From Pseudomonas viridiflava (GTDB lineage Bacteria > Pseudomonadota > Gammaproteobacteria > Pseudomonadales > Pseudomonadaceae), in NCBI RefSeq assembly GCF_900573885.1, contig NZ_UPSE01000166.1, positions 1-64,000 on the forward strand: a stretch of DNA of 64,000 nucleotides, in the 5' to 3' direction. Positions 44,223 through 53,200 of this stretch are shown piece by piece. The position numbers and the translations under genes are program-made. The notes below the pieces were generated by a model, which made no database searches, was not told where the DNA came from, and saw only the letters and a list, made by a program, of their open reading frames with translations. Within the stretch, counting starts at the first letter, position 1; every line of letters begins with the position of its first letter.

Positions 44223-45242
44223 ATGCAAGTGAAACACCTGCTGCTGATCGCCATCCTCGCTCTCAACGTTGCCTGTTCTTCGAATGAAGTTGTAGACGAA
44301 AACCTGAGTGAGTCCGAGCTGTACCAGCAGGCACAGACCGATCTGGACAACAAGAGTTACACCAGCGCCGTCACCAAACTGAAGGCATTGGAGTCCCGCT
44401 ATCCGTTTGGCCGCTATGCCGAACAGGCGCAGTTGGAACTGATTTACGCCAACTACAAGAACGTTGAGCCGGAAGCTGCCAAGTCCGCCGCCGAGCGTTT
44501 TATCCGCCTGCATCCCCAACACCCGAACGTCGATTACGCCTATTACTTGAAAGGCCTGGCCTCGTTCGACCAGGACGTCGGCCTGCTGGCGCGCTTCCTG
44601 CCGCTGGACATGACCAAGCGCGACCCCGGCGCTGCCCGCGACTCGTTCAACGAATTCGCCCAGTTGACCAGCCGCTTCCCCAACAGCCGTTACGCACCCG
44701 ACGCCAAGCAGCGCATGATTTACCTGCGCAACCTGCTGGCGGCCTATGAAGTGCACGTGGGCCACTACTACCTGACGCGCCAGGCGTATGTGGCCGCCGC
44801 CAACCGCGGTCGTTACGTGGTCGAGAACTTCCAGGAAACCCCAGCCGTCGGCGATGGCCTGGCGATCATGACCGAGGCGTACCAGCGTCTGGCCCTGAAC
44901 GACCTGGCGGACACCAGCCTGGAAACCCTGAAGCTCAACTACCCCGACCACCCAAGCCTGGTTGATGGCAAGTTCGTGCCGCAGGAAGACGAAGCCGACA
45001 ACCGCAGCTGGCTGAGCAAAGCCACCCTGGGCCTGATCGAAAGCGATGCGCCGCTGCCACCGGGCGAAACCCGCGCCAGCCAGGACGTGATCAAGCAGTA
45101 CCAGGATGCCGAGCAGGAAATTCCGGAAGACTTGCTGCCGCCTGAAGACGAAAACAGCGACGCCGAGGAAGAACACGAAGCCGAAGGCAACAACAGCGAC
45201 CGCTCGTGGTTCAGCTACATGACCTTTGGCGTGTTCGACTGA
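44223..45242 (+). CDS. bamD: Outer-membrane assembly lipoprotein BamD (ComL)
   Basis: A 339-residue lipoprotein with lipobox LNVAC (Cys18), an essential part of the BAM complex that inserts beta-barrel proteins into the outer membrane. The body is tetratricopeptide-like: [90 protein letters not shown]. An acidic C-terminal tail (rich in Glu/Asp from about residue 290) is found in pseudomonad BamD. A strong terminator follows. Confidence 0.95.
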   Translation: MQVKHLLLIAILALNVACSSNEVVDENLSESELYQQAQTDLDNKSYTSAVTKLKALESRYPFGRYAEQAQLELIYANYKNVEPEAAKSAAERFIRLHPQHPNVDYAYYLKGLASFDQDVGLLARFLPLDMTKRDPGAARDSFNEFAQLTSRFPNSRYAPDAKQRMIYLRNLLAAYEVHVGHYYLTRQAYVAAANRGRYVVENFQETPAVGDGLAIMTEAYQRLALNDLADTSLETLKLNYPDHPSLVDGKFVPQEDEADNRSWLSKATLGLIESDAPLPPGETRASQDVIKQYQDAEQEIPEDLLPPEDENSDAEEEHEAEGNNSDRSWFSYMTFGVFD

Positions 45243-45262
45243 GCACCGTAGGGTTTAATGAA

Positions 45263-45287
45263 GAGGAGGCTTCGGCCTCCTTTTTTA
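45263..45287 (+). terminator. Rho-independent terminator after bamD
   Basis: The stem GGAGGC-TTCG-GCCTCC (45265–45280) is followed by six Ts. It lies 22 bases beyond the bamD stop. Confidence 0.92.
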
Positions 45288-45396
45288 TTGCACGGGCTTA
45301 TTGCTGGCGGAATCAACGCACAGCTAGCCATTTGGCCGCTGTCCGGGCGCCATCACCTTGGCTAAACTGCCAACCTCACGAAACGAAGAGCCAATT

Positions 45397-45624
45397 ATGG
45401 GACGCTTGTTGATTTGGGTCGGTTTGATCTTTGCTGCGTACTGGCTATGGCGCCGCTTCCTGCGCCCCGCTCCGGCAAAACCAGGCATCGAAGAAGCTGC
45501 GCCGATGGTGCGCTGCGCCCATTGCGGCGTCCACACGCCGCGCATGAACGCCGTCAGCCAGGGCTCGCAGTGGTTCTGCAGCCAGGTTCACCTCGAGCAG
45601 GGCGCTACCCGCAGTGACCGGTGA
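45397..45624 (+). CDS. Small membrane-anchored PP0621-like protein with CxxC
   Basis: A 75-residue protein: one N-terminal membrane helix (LLIWVGLIFAAYWLWRRFL), a short linker, then a possible metal- or redox-active CAHCGVHTPR and a further Cys in WFCSQVHLEQG. The family is seen upstream of pilS in pseudomonads and is of unknown function. Its last 11 bases overlap the pilS GTG start, so it is likely cotranslated with pilS. Confidence 0.78.
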   Translation: MGRLLIWVGLIFAAYWLWRRFLRPAPAKPGIEEAAPMVRCAHCGVHTPRMNAVSQGSQWFCSQVHLEQGATRSDR

Positions 45625-47206
45625 AACCCTTACCCTGAGCAGCCTGCAAGGGCAGCGAATTCTCAAGATTTACCACCTTTATCGCGTCGTGATCGGCGTG
45701 ATGCTTGTGGTGCTGATATCCAGCGAACTGGATAGTCAGTTGCTGCAGATGGCCAACGACGCGCTGTTCAAATACGGCAGTTGGCTGTACCTCATCCTCA
45801 ACGCCTTCATTGCCGTCGTGGTGCGCCGTCCGCAGCACCTGGCGCAAGTGTTCAGCCTCAGCATGGTCGATGTGATTCTGCTGTCCGGCCTGTTCTACGC
45901 TGCAGGCGGAACACCGAGCGGTATCGGCAACTTGCTGATCGTCGCGGTGGCGATTGCCAACATTCTGTTGCGCGGCCGCATCGGCCTGCTGATCGCCGCC
46001 GTAGCTGCCATCGGCCTGATTTATCTGACCTTCTACCTGAGCCTGAGTAATCCGGCGGCAGCGGGCCAATATGTGCAAGCCGGCGCACTTGGCGCGCTGT
46101 GCTTCGCCGCTGCGTGGTTTGTGCAAGGCGTAACCCGGCGCTTGCAAGTCAGCGAAACCCTGGCGGAAAAACGCGCCGCCGACGTCGCCAACCTCGAAGC
46201 GCTCAACGCCCTGATTTTGCAACGCATGCGCACCGGCATTCTGGTGCTTGATGGTCAGCACCGGGTGCTGCTGGCGAACCAGGGCGCGCTCAGCCTGCTG
46301 GGCCGCGATGAACTGGCCGGGAAAATTCTCGACCCGCACAGCCCCGAGCTGGTCAAGCGCCTGCAACACTGGCAGCGCAACCCGACCTTGCGCCCTTCCA
46401 GCCTGCAAGCCGTGAACGACGGCCCGGTGCTGCAACCCAGCTTCGTCACCCTGCAGCGCGGCGAGAAACAGGACACGCTGGTGTTCCTCGACGACATTTC
46501 CCAGATCGCCCAGCAGGCCCAGCAACTCAAACTGGCTTCCCTCGGCCGCCTGACTGCCGGCATCGCCCACGAAATTCGCAACCCGCTCGGCGCCATCAGC
46601 CACGCCGCGCAATTGCTGCAGGAATCCGAAGACCTCGAAGGACCCGACCTGCGTCTGGCGCAGATTATTCAGGACCACTCGCGGCGCATGAACCTGGTCA
46701 TCGAGAACGTGCTCCAGCTTTCGCGCCGCCGTCAGGCCGAACCGCAATTGCTCGACCTGAAATACTGGCTGCACCGCTTCGCCAGCGAATTCCGCACCAC
46801 CACCAGCGAAAGCCAGCTGCTGCACTTGGACACCACCGGCAGCACCATCCAGACGCGCATGGACCCCAACCAGCTCACCCAGGTGCTGACCAACCTGGTG
46901 GAAAACGGCTTGCGCCACAGCGCGATAAAAAACAAACAAGGCCAGGTGTGGCTGAAACTGTTCCGCGACCCGGACAGCGACCTGCCGATTCTGGAAGTGC
47001 TGGACGACGGCGCCGGCGTGCCGGCCGAACATATGCAGAATATTTTCGAGCCCTTCTACACTACCGAAAACAAAGGCACGGGCCTCGGCCTGTACATTTC
47101 CCGCGAACTCTGTGAAAGCAACCAGGCCCGTCTGGATTACAAAACCCGTGATGTCGGCGGTGGCTGCTTCCGCATAACCTTCGCCCACCCGCGCAAATTG
47201 AGCTGA
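45614..47206 (+). CDS. pilS: Type IV pilus sensor kinase PilS
   Basis: A 530-residue inner-membrane histidine kinase. About six N-terminal membrane segments (residues about 25–170) lead to a PAS-like linker. The HisKA domain has H319 in GIAHEIRNPLGAISHA, and the ATPase domain follows with LVENGLRHS, LDDGAGVP, IFEPFYTTENKGTGLGLYISREL. Together with PilR it controls pilA transcription in response to pilin levels. GTG start at 45614. Two bases separate its stop from pilR, so the two are cotranscribed. Confidence 0.95.
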   Translation: MTGETLTLSSLQGQRILKIYHLYRVVIGVMLVVLISSELDSQLLQMANDALFKYGSWLYLILNAFIAVVVRRPQHLAQVFSLSMVDVILLSGLFYAAGGTPSGIGNLLIVAVAIANILLRGRIGLLIAAVAAIGLIYLTFYLSLSNPAAAGQYVQAGALGALCFAAAWFVQGVTRRLQVSETLAEKRAADVANLEALNALILQRMRTGILVLDGQHRVLLANQGALSLLGRDELAGKILDPHSPELVKRLQHWQRNPTLRPSSLQAVNDGPVLQPSFVTLQRGEKQDTLVFLDDISQIAQQAQQLKLASLGRLTAGIAHEIRNPLGAISHAAQLLQESEDLEGPDLRLAQIIQDHSRRMNLVIENVLQLSRRRQAEPQLLDLKYWLHRFASEFRTTTSESQLLHLDTTGSTIQTRMDPNQLTQVLTNLVENGLRHSAIKNKQGQVWLKLFRDPDSDLPILEVLDDGAGVPAEHMQNIFEPFYTTENKGTGLGLYISRELCESNQARLDYKTRDVGGGCFRITFAHPRKLS

Positions 47207-47208
47207 CC

Positions 47209-48549
47209 ATGACCGCCCGGCAAAAAGCCCTGATCGTCGACGACGAGCCCGATATCCGCGAGCTGCTGGAAATTACCCTCGGCCGCATGAAACTCGACAC
47301 CCGCAGCGCGCGCAACGTTAAAGAAGCCCGCGAATGGCTGGCCCGCGAGCCGTTCGACCTGTGCCTGACCGACATGCGTCTGCCCGACGGCACCGGTCTG
47401 GAACTGGTGCAGCACATTCTCCAGCGCCACCCGCAGGTGCCGGTCGCGATGATCACCGCCTATGGCAGCCTCGACACCGCCATCAACGCCCTCAAGGCCG
47501 GCGCCTTCGACTTCCTGACCAAACCGGTCGACCTCGGGCGCCTGCGTGAACTGGTCGCCACCGCCCTGCGCATTCGCAGCAATGACGGCGAAGAAGTCAC
47601 CGTCGACAACCGCCTGCTCGGCGACTCACCGCCCATGCGCGCCCTGCGCAAACAGATCTTCAAACTGGCGCGCAGCCAGGCCCCGGTTTACATCAGTGGC
47701 GAGTCGGGCAGCGGCAAGGAACTGGTCGCGCGACTGATTCACGAACAAGGCCCGCGCACCGAATTGCCCTTCGTGCCGGTGAACTGCGGCGCGATTCCGT
47801 CCGAGCTGATGGAGAGCGAATTCTTCGGCCACAAGAAAGGCAGCTTCACCGGCGCCATCGAAGACAAACAGGGCCTGTTCCAGGCAGCCAACGGCGGCAC
47901 CCTGTTCCTCGACGAAGTGGCCGACCTGCCGCTGGCCATGCAAGTGAAATTGCTACGCGCCATCCAGGAAAAAGCCGTCCGCACCGTGGGCGGCCAGCAG
48001 GAAGTGGTGGTGGATGTGCGCATTCTCAGCGCCACGCATAAAGACCTCGCCGCCGAAGTAGCGGCCGGCCGTTTCCGCCAGGACTTGTACTACCGCCTCA
48101 ACGTCATTGAACTGCGCGTGCCGGCCCTGCGCGAGCGGCGCGAAGACATCGCGCAACTGTGCGACGTGATGCTCAAGCGCCTCGCCGAAGGCACCGGTTT
48201 AGCCGCTGCCAGCCTCGACCCCGACGCCCTGGAAAAGCTGAAAAACTACCGTTTTCCCGGCAACGTGCGCGAACTGGAAAACATGCTCGAACGCGCCTAC
48301 ACGCTGTGCGAAGACGACCGCATTCAAGCCAGCGACCTGCGCCTGGCCGACGCCGGCTCCTCCGGTGAAAACGGCGAAGCCAGCCTGGCGCAGATCGACA
48401 ACCTTGAGGACTACCTCGAAAACATCGAGCGCAACCTGATCATGCAAGCACTCGAAGAGACGCGCTGGAACCGCACCGCCGCGGCCCAGCGCCTGGGCCT
48501 GACCTTCCGTTCATTGCGCTACCGCCTGAAAAAGCTCGGCATCGACTGA
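47209..48549 (+). CDS. pilR: Sigma-54-dependent response regulator PilR
   Basis: A 446-residue NtrC-family regulator: receiver with acidic pair D11–D12 and phosphoacceptor D55, then a central AAA+ domain with GESGSGKE (about 164–171) and the sigma-54-contact loop GSFTGA (about 211–216). Walker B is GGTLFLDEVADLP, and the C-terminal Fis-type HTH is ALEETRWNRTAAAQRLGLTFRSLRYRLKKL. The first Ala of the usual GAFTGA is Ser, which is known among PilR proteins. The stop abuts the convergent thiO stop with no bases between. Confidence 0.96.
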   Translation: MTARQKALIVDDEPDIRELLEITLGRMKLDTRSARNVKEAREWLAREPFDLCLTDMRLPDGTGLELVQHILQRHPQVPVAMITAYGSLDTAINALKAGAFDFLTKPVDLGRLRELVATALRIRSNDGEEVTVDNRLLGDSPPMRALRKQIFKLARSQAPVYISGESGSGKELVARLIHEQGPRTELPFVPVNCGAIPSELMESEFFGHKKGSFTGAIEDKQGLFQAANGGTLFLDEVADLPLAMQVKLLRAIQEKAVRTVGGQQEVVVDVRILSATHKDLAAEVAAGRFRQDLYYRLNVIELRVPALRERREDIAQLCDVMLKRLAEGTGLAAASLDPDALEKLKNYRFPGNVRELENMLERAYTLCEDDRIQASDLRLADAGSSGENGEASLAQIDNLEDYLENIERNLIMQALEETRWNRTAAAQRLGLTFRSLRYRLKKLGID

Positions 48550-49650
48550 TCAGCGCGAACCCAATCGGCCCTGCGGCGCATAAGGCGCAGGGTCGATAAT
48601 CGGCGTGTTGCCCAGCATTAAATCCGTCAGCAACTGACAGGACGCCGGCGCCAACACCAGCCCATTGCGGTAATGGCCGCAGTTCAGCCACAACCCATCA
48701 AACCCCGGCACCGCCCCGATAAACGGAACGCCCTCCGGCGACCCCGGCCGCAACCCCGCCCAGTGCCCCACGACCTCGGCATCTGCCAAGGCCGGCAGCA
48801 GCTCGATGGCCGACGCCTTCAAACTGGCCAACGCCTCGTCGGTAGGCGTCTTGTCGAACCCGCAATGCTCCAGCGTGCTGCCGACCAGAATGTGGCCGTC
48901 CTTGCGCGGAATGGCGTAACGACCTTTCGCCAGCACCATGCTCGGGAGGAAATCGGCGGCGCATTTGAACAGAATCATTTGGCCTTTTACTGGCACCACG
49001 GGCAAATCAAGCCCCAGCGTGGCGAGCAATTCACCACTCCAGGCGCCAGCCGTAAGAACCACGCGTTCGGCGCGGATTTCGCCTTCGGCTGTGTGCACGC
49101 CAACAATGGTGCCGCCCTCGCGAATAAACCCCGAAACCGGCGTTTGCTCACGCAGGGTGACGTTGGGCATTTGCATCAGCGCGGCACGCAGCGCTTTGAC
49201 GAGGCGAGGATTGCGGACGTTGGCAACACCGCTCATGTGGATCGCGTGCTGATAGCCAGCACCGAGAACCGGAACGGCGTCGTACACCTCGGCCATCGGC
49301 ACGGCGGCCAGCGGGCGATGATGAGAGTTCGCCCAGGCGAGGGCTTCAGCTTCGTCGTTGAGGTCCAGCCAATACAGCCCGGTAACGAAGACTTCAGGGT
49401 CGATACCGGTTTGGTCGAGCAATTGCTTGCCAAGGCCCGGGTAGAAATCTTGAGACCAATGGGCGAGCGCGGTTACCGCCGAGGTGTAGCGCCAGGGATA
49501 AAGGGGGGAAACGATGCCGCCGCCCGCCCAGGAGGACTCGGTGCCGGCGGTGGTGCGGTCTAGCACCGTCACGTTCACCCCCTTACGCCCCAAGCTATAA
49601 CAGGTCAACAGCCCCAACGCGCCAGCCCCAACAACGACCACATCCAACAT
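48550..49650 (-). CDS. thiO: Glycine oxidase ThiO
   Basis: A 366-residue FAD-dependent amine oxidase (DadA/ThiO type) that makes the iminoacetate/glyoxylate precursor used in thiazole synthesis. The FAD loop VVVVGAGALGLLTCYSL is at residues 4–20, GTESSWAGGGIVSPLYPWRY is the ThiO-type flavin segment, and the C-terminal GHWAGLRPGSPEGVPFIG closes the fold. The start at 49650 has GAGGGG five bases upstream; a frame open to 49773 crosses the pilE terminator. Other thi genes are not in the window. The same gene follows pilR in P. aeruginosa. Confidence 0.9.
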   Translation of the reverse strand: MLDVVVVGAGALGLLTCYSLGRKGVNVTVLDRTTAGTESSWAGGGIVSPLYPWRYTSAVTALAHWSQDFYPGLGKQLLDQTGIDPEVFVTGLYWLDLNDEAEALAWANSHHRPLAAVPMAEVYDAVPVLGAGYQHAIHMSGVANVRNPRLVKALRAALMQMPNVTLREQTPVSGFIREGGTIVGVHTAEGEIRAERVVLTAGAWSGELLATLGLDLPVVPVKGQMILFKCAADFLPSMVLAKGRYAIPRKDGHILVGSTLEHCGFDKTPTDEALASLKASAIELLPALADAEVVGHWAGLRPGSPEGVPFIGAVPGFDGLWLNCGHYRNGLVLAPASCQLLTDLMLGNTPIIDPAPYAPQGRLGSR

Positions 49651-49745
49651 GCGCCCCTCACCCTTTTGCCTAAAAAAAAACTGTCCGCCTGGACAAATGC
49701 CCGACCATTGTCGCATTGGTTCTATGGGTAAAAAACCGGACAAAG

Positions 49746-49772
49746 AAAAAGGGCGCCGAAGCGCCCTTTTCA
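49746..49772. terminator. Terminator downstream of pilE (bidirectional form)
   Basis: GGGCGC-CGAA-GCGCCC (49751–49766) is flanked by A-runs on the left and Ts on the right. On the minus strand the stem is followed by five Ts, so it ends the fimU–pilE transcript before thiO. T's on the plus strand would also allow termination there. Confidence 0.88.
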
Positions 49773-49786
49773 TCTCTGTGAACTAA

Positions 49787-50221
49787 TCAACGACGCCAGC
49801 ACAGCGACTCATCAGCACCACCGGACCGGGCGCGGGCGCCGGTCTGGTCTATCGATAGGTTGCCGCACTCATCATTTGCCATTGCATTGGCAGGGGTTGC
49901 TATCAGTTTAAAGCTGGTTGCAGTGGCCGCCGCAGAAGTGTCTTGCGCGATATTGTAATAAGCGGTGCCGCTGCTCGGAATCGCAGTAGCAAATACCGGT
50001 GCGAGGCTGCCGTCAGCAGCAGTGTATTTTCCATTTGCGGTGTAATAGGCCTCTAGCCGCTGAGCGCCGGTCATCAACGCCGATACGGCTTCCGCTCGCC
50101 GACTTTTCTTGACTGAGTCTTGGTACATCGGCACCGCGATGGCGGCCAATACCGCCACGATTGCGGTGACGATCATCAACTCGATCAAGGTGAACCCAGA
50201 CATCTTTTTCATATAACTCAT
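49787..50221 (-). CDS. pilE: Type IV pilus minor pilin PilE
   Basis: A 144-residue prepilin. A nine-residue leader ends at the G|FTLIELMIV cleavage site with Glu5. One N-terminal helix (VTAIVAVLAAIAVPMYQDSVKKSRRAEAVSALM) precedes a globular domain with a C-terminal disulfide pair (DECGNL…ESLCW). The start at 50221 has GGAG nine bases upstream. It is last in the minor-pilin operon, 6 bp after pilY1, and followed by a terminator. Minor pilins of this set prime pilus assembly with PilY1. This is not the major PilA, which is absent here. Confidence 0.88.
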   Translation of the reverse strand: MSYMKKMSGFTLIELMIVTAIVAVLAAIAVPMYQDSVKKSRRAEAVSALMTGAQRLEAYYTANGKYTAADGSLAPVFATAIPSSGTAYYNIAQDTSAAATATSFKLIATPANAMANDECGNLSIDQTGARARSGGADESLCWRR

Positions 50222-50227
50222 CAACTA

Positions 50228-53200
50228 CTACTCCAATTGCCGCCAGGAAATGCGGCCTCTCGGCAGGGTGGTGTCACCGTTGTTAAGGACCATCGACAGG
50301 TTGCCGCTGGATCCGGAGCTGACCTTACATACTGTGCCGTTCGGGCAGTCAGGAATAAGAGCGGGAGGCGTGATCAATTCGTCCCAGCCCCGACCGTTGA
50401 CCGCCGCATCGCGATCGTCAATCACGCCGTCGCCGTTAGTGTCAAAAATCGCCGTATCGAATCGCTTACCCGTAGCCACGTTCACTTCCATCAACCAACT
50501 ACTGCCGCCGAACTCGCAGGTATCGACTGGAGGGATAGTCGTGGTGAAGAGCACCTTGTTCCCGCTGATCTGTGCCTGAGTAGTAACACGCTCACCACGG
50601 GCGCGAGGGGTACTGGGGCTAGTTAGGGTCAGGTACCAACCATCCCCAAGCAACGGGTCGACTTCGTTTGCTGATGTAATGCGATAGTCGAAGTTAACCC
50701 TGAGTGAACCCACAAAGTTGCCTGCGCGCTCTTCAGTAATAATCGTCTGTTCGACCAGGTTGCTGGGAGTGCGAGTTGTGAAACCATTGTTACCAGAAAG
50801 CCATTTATCCTTGACGCCATAGAAAGCTTGGACAGTTTTATCGGTCTTATCAGTCACGCCAAGATAACGGCCGGTACCGATATAGATCATCACGTTACCG
50901 GTAGCGTCCGGCGTGCCTACCAGCGGCGCGCCAGTCATCGGTTGAACTTCGCCAGAAGCGTTGCGGGCAGTTAACAGCGGGTTGCCGTTGAGGCCAACAT
51001 CCCAATTGCTTGGTGACGCATTAGTGAGGTCGACACGCCAGAGATTCCCACTAATGTCGCCAACGTAGACGTAGTCGGTGATGCCATCACTATCGCTATC
51101 GAGCAACGCTGGCGCCGTCACCGACAACCCCGCACCATTGGGTAACTGCACACGTTTGACCACGGCGCCGGTGCCGATATCTACCACATAGACCGAAGTG
51201 CGGCCGCTGCTGCTATCGAACCCACTGGTGAATATCGCTACTGAGTTGTTGTTTCCCCGAACCATAGCGATTTGAGGGCTGCCAATCATGTAGCCAAGGT
51301 CTTCAGTCGCCAAGCCTGCGGCAGTCTCGCTTGCAGGCGTAAACTCCCAAAGAACCTCATCTAGACCAAACTCTTTAGGATCGGTCACATCAAGCGCAAA
51401 AACGCCTTTGCCACCTGCGCCGCCGCTGCCAAGGACGACAGTTTTCCAGTTGCCGCCAATACGGGCGTCACCCGCTTTTGGCACGCCGTCGACAAAGTAG
51501 CGGTGGGTGTAACCAGGAGCCGTGAGCAAGTACAAATCAGTCATTAAGAAGTTTGGCACGTAAGCCAGCAGCTCCTGGCCGCGGCTGACACCCGAGCCGC
51601 AATTAGCGGCGCAAAACCCATGCAACATGCCGTCGTTTCCGCCTGCATAGACCATGTCAGGACGGTTCAAGCTCTTACGGTAGGCGTCATAAGATTCGGA
51701 ATACGTCGCAGGAACAAACTTGATACGGGAGTCAGTACCTACGTATTGAGGGTTCGAGTTGATGATGTCCCCCAGCACACCATTCATTCGGTTGCGGAAG
51801 ATACCGTTAGCAGAACGAACCTCGCGGCTCTGCTCGCCTCGCAAGTAATTTACCCGAGCCTCAGCAACGGCCTCGGTTACTAAAGGCGATCCTTGCAACG
51901 CCGTTCGCTGATCGAGCGAAAGGTTGGACCACGTAAACGCAGCGCCGCGGGGAGATTCGGTAGCTGATGGATTGAGCGTAAAAATTTTTCTCAATCCTGC
52001 CGCTGGCAATTGATCCGCAGCATTCCAAATGACGCTGCCAATGGACCCATTGCTAAGAAGCTGGTATCCGATTAATTCGCCCGACCAGTCAGACGTTCGG
52101 AACCGAGCCTGTACGACCTGCGTAGTTCCGGGAACGAACGCTCCAGTGCTTGCAGCGGCAGAAGCAGAAGACGAGAGGGACGCGAGAATGTCGCTGAAGG
52201 CTTTGTCTAGTTGCGCGCGCAGACCCAGGGCGTTAGTCACTAGGAAGTAATTATCTGGGTCGGGGTCCGCAACCCTATCGCCGGCGCTGGTCCATTCAGC
52301 GCGAATATCCGGTCGACCATTACCGTTGCGGTCGTTAAAACCACCCCATTTAGCGGCATACCACAACGGATCTTTAAGGAGACTCGCTGCACCAGCGGTG
52401 CCTGGTGTAAAAATACGCGATGCGGTAAGCGGCAACGCCCGATTGTTGTTTACGCGAGTCCCGGTATCCAAGTAGTAGTTTACGTCGGCCGTTTCCGCGG
52501 TGTCGGCATCTCGGACCTCAAGGTAAACACCATCTTTAGTAGTACCTGAAATGACATAGCCCATGTGCTGAATGATGCCGCCAGCGGCGTAATCCGAGCT
52601 CATGTTTACCGTAAGAGTACCGTTAGAGTTAACTTGATAACTGTACCTGGCGATGGCGTCCATGTCGTAGTCGGCGCCTTGCTCGGTGTCTTCGAAGTTC
52701 ACTCGGAACACGCCGCTGGTCCGATCAGCCGAAATCGATTCAACATAGAAGTCCACGATCGCGTTTGTCGGCTGGTACTTATCTTTCGCAGCATCAATGG
52801 AGTTCCCGCCCACTGATTTGGCGAACGGCACTAATGTTATTTCTTGGTTACCAACTGGGATCTTCAACTGAGGTAACGGCGACGCCAACGCCACAGAGAA
52901 TGTGCTCATCTTCTGTTTGGAAGCAGCGTTAAGCGCTGTCTGGCGACCGTAATACGCGATCGCGGCGGAGTAATAACCGCCGTATTTGGTCGGTTCTTCC
53001 GGTGCAAGGCCGCGAGTATTTCGGAAGGTCGTAGCCTCCTTGGCACTTGGCGCACCATCTTTCACTCCACCGGTTTCCCCGATGAAGATAAGTTTTTTCG
53101 CACTATTGAATTCACCGTTCCAAATGGTATTGGACAAGCTGCCCACATCCAGACCGGCCATATCGGAGGTGAATCCGCTGGCTTGCCAGAAAGAACCGGG

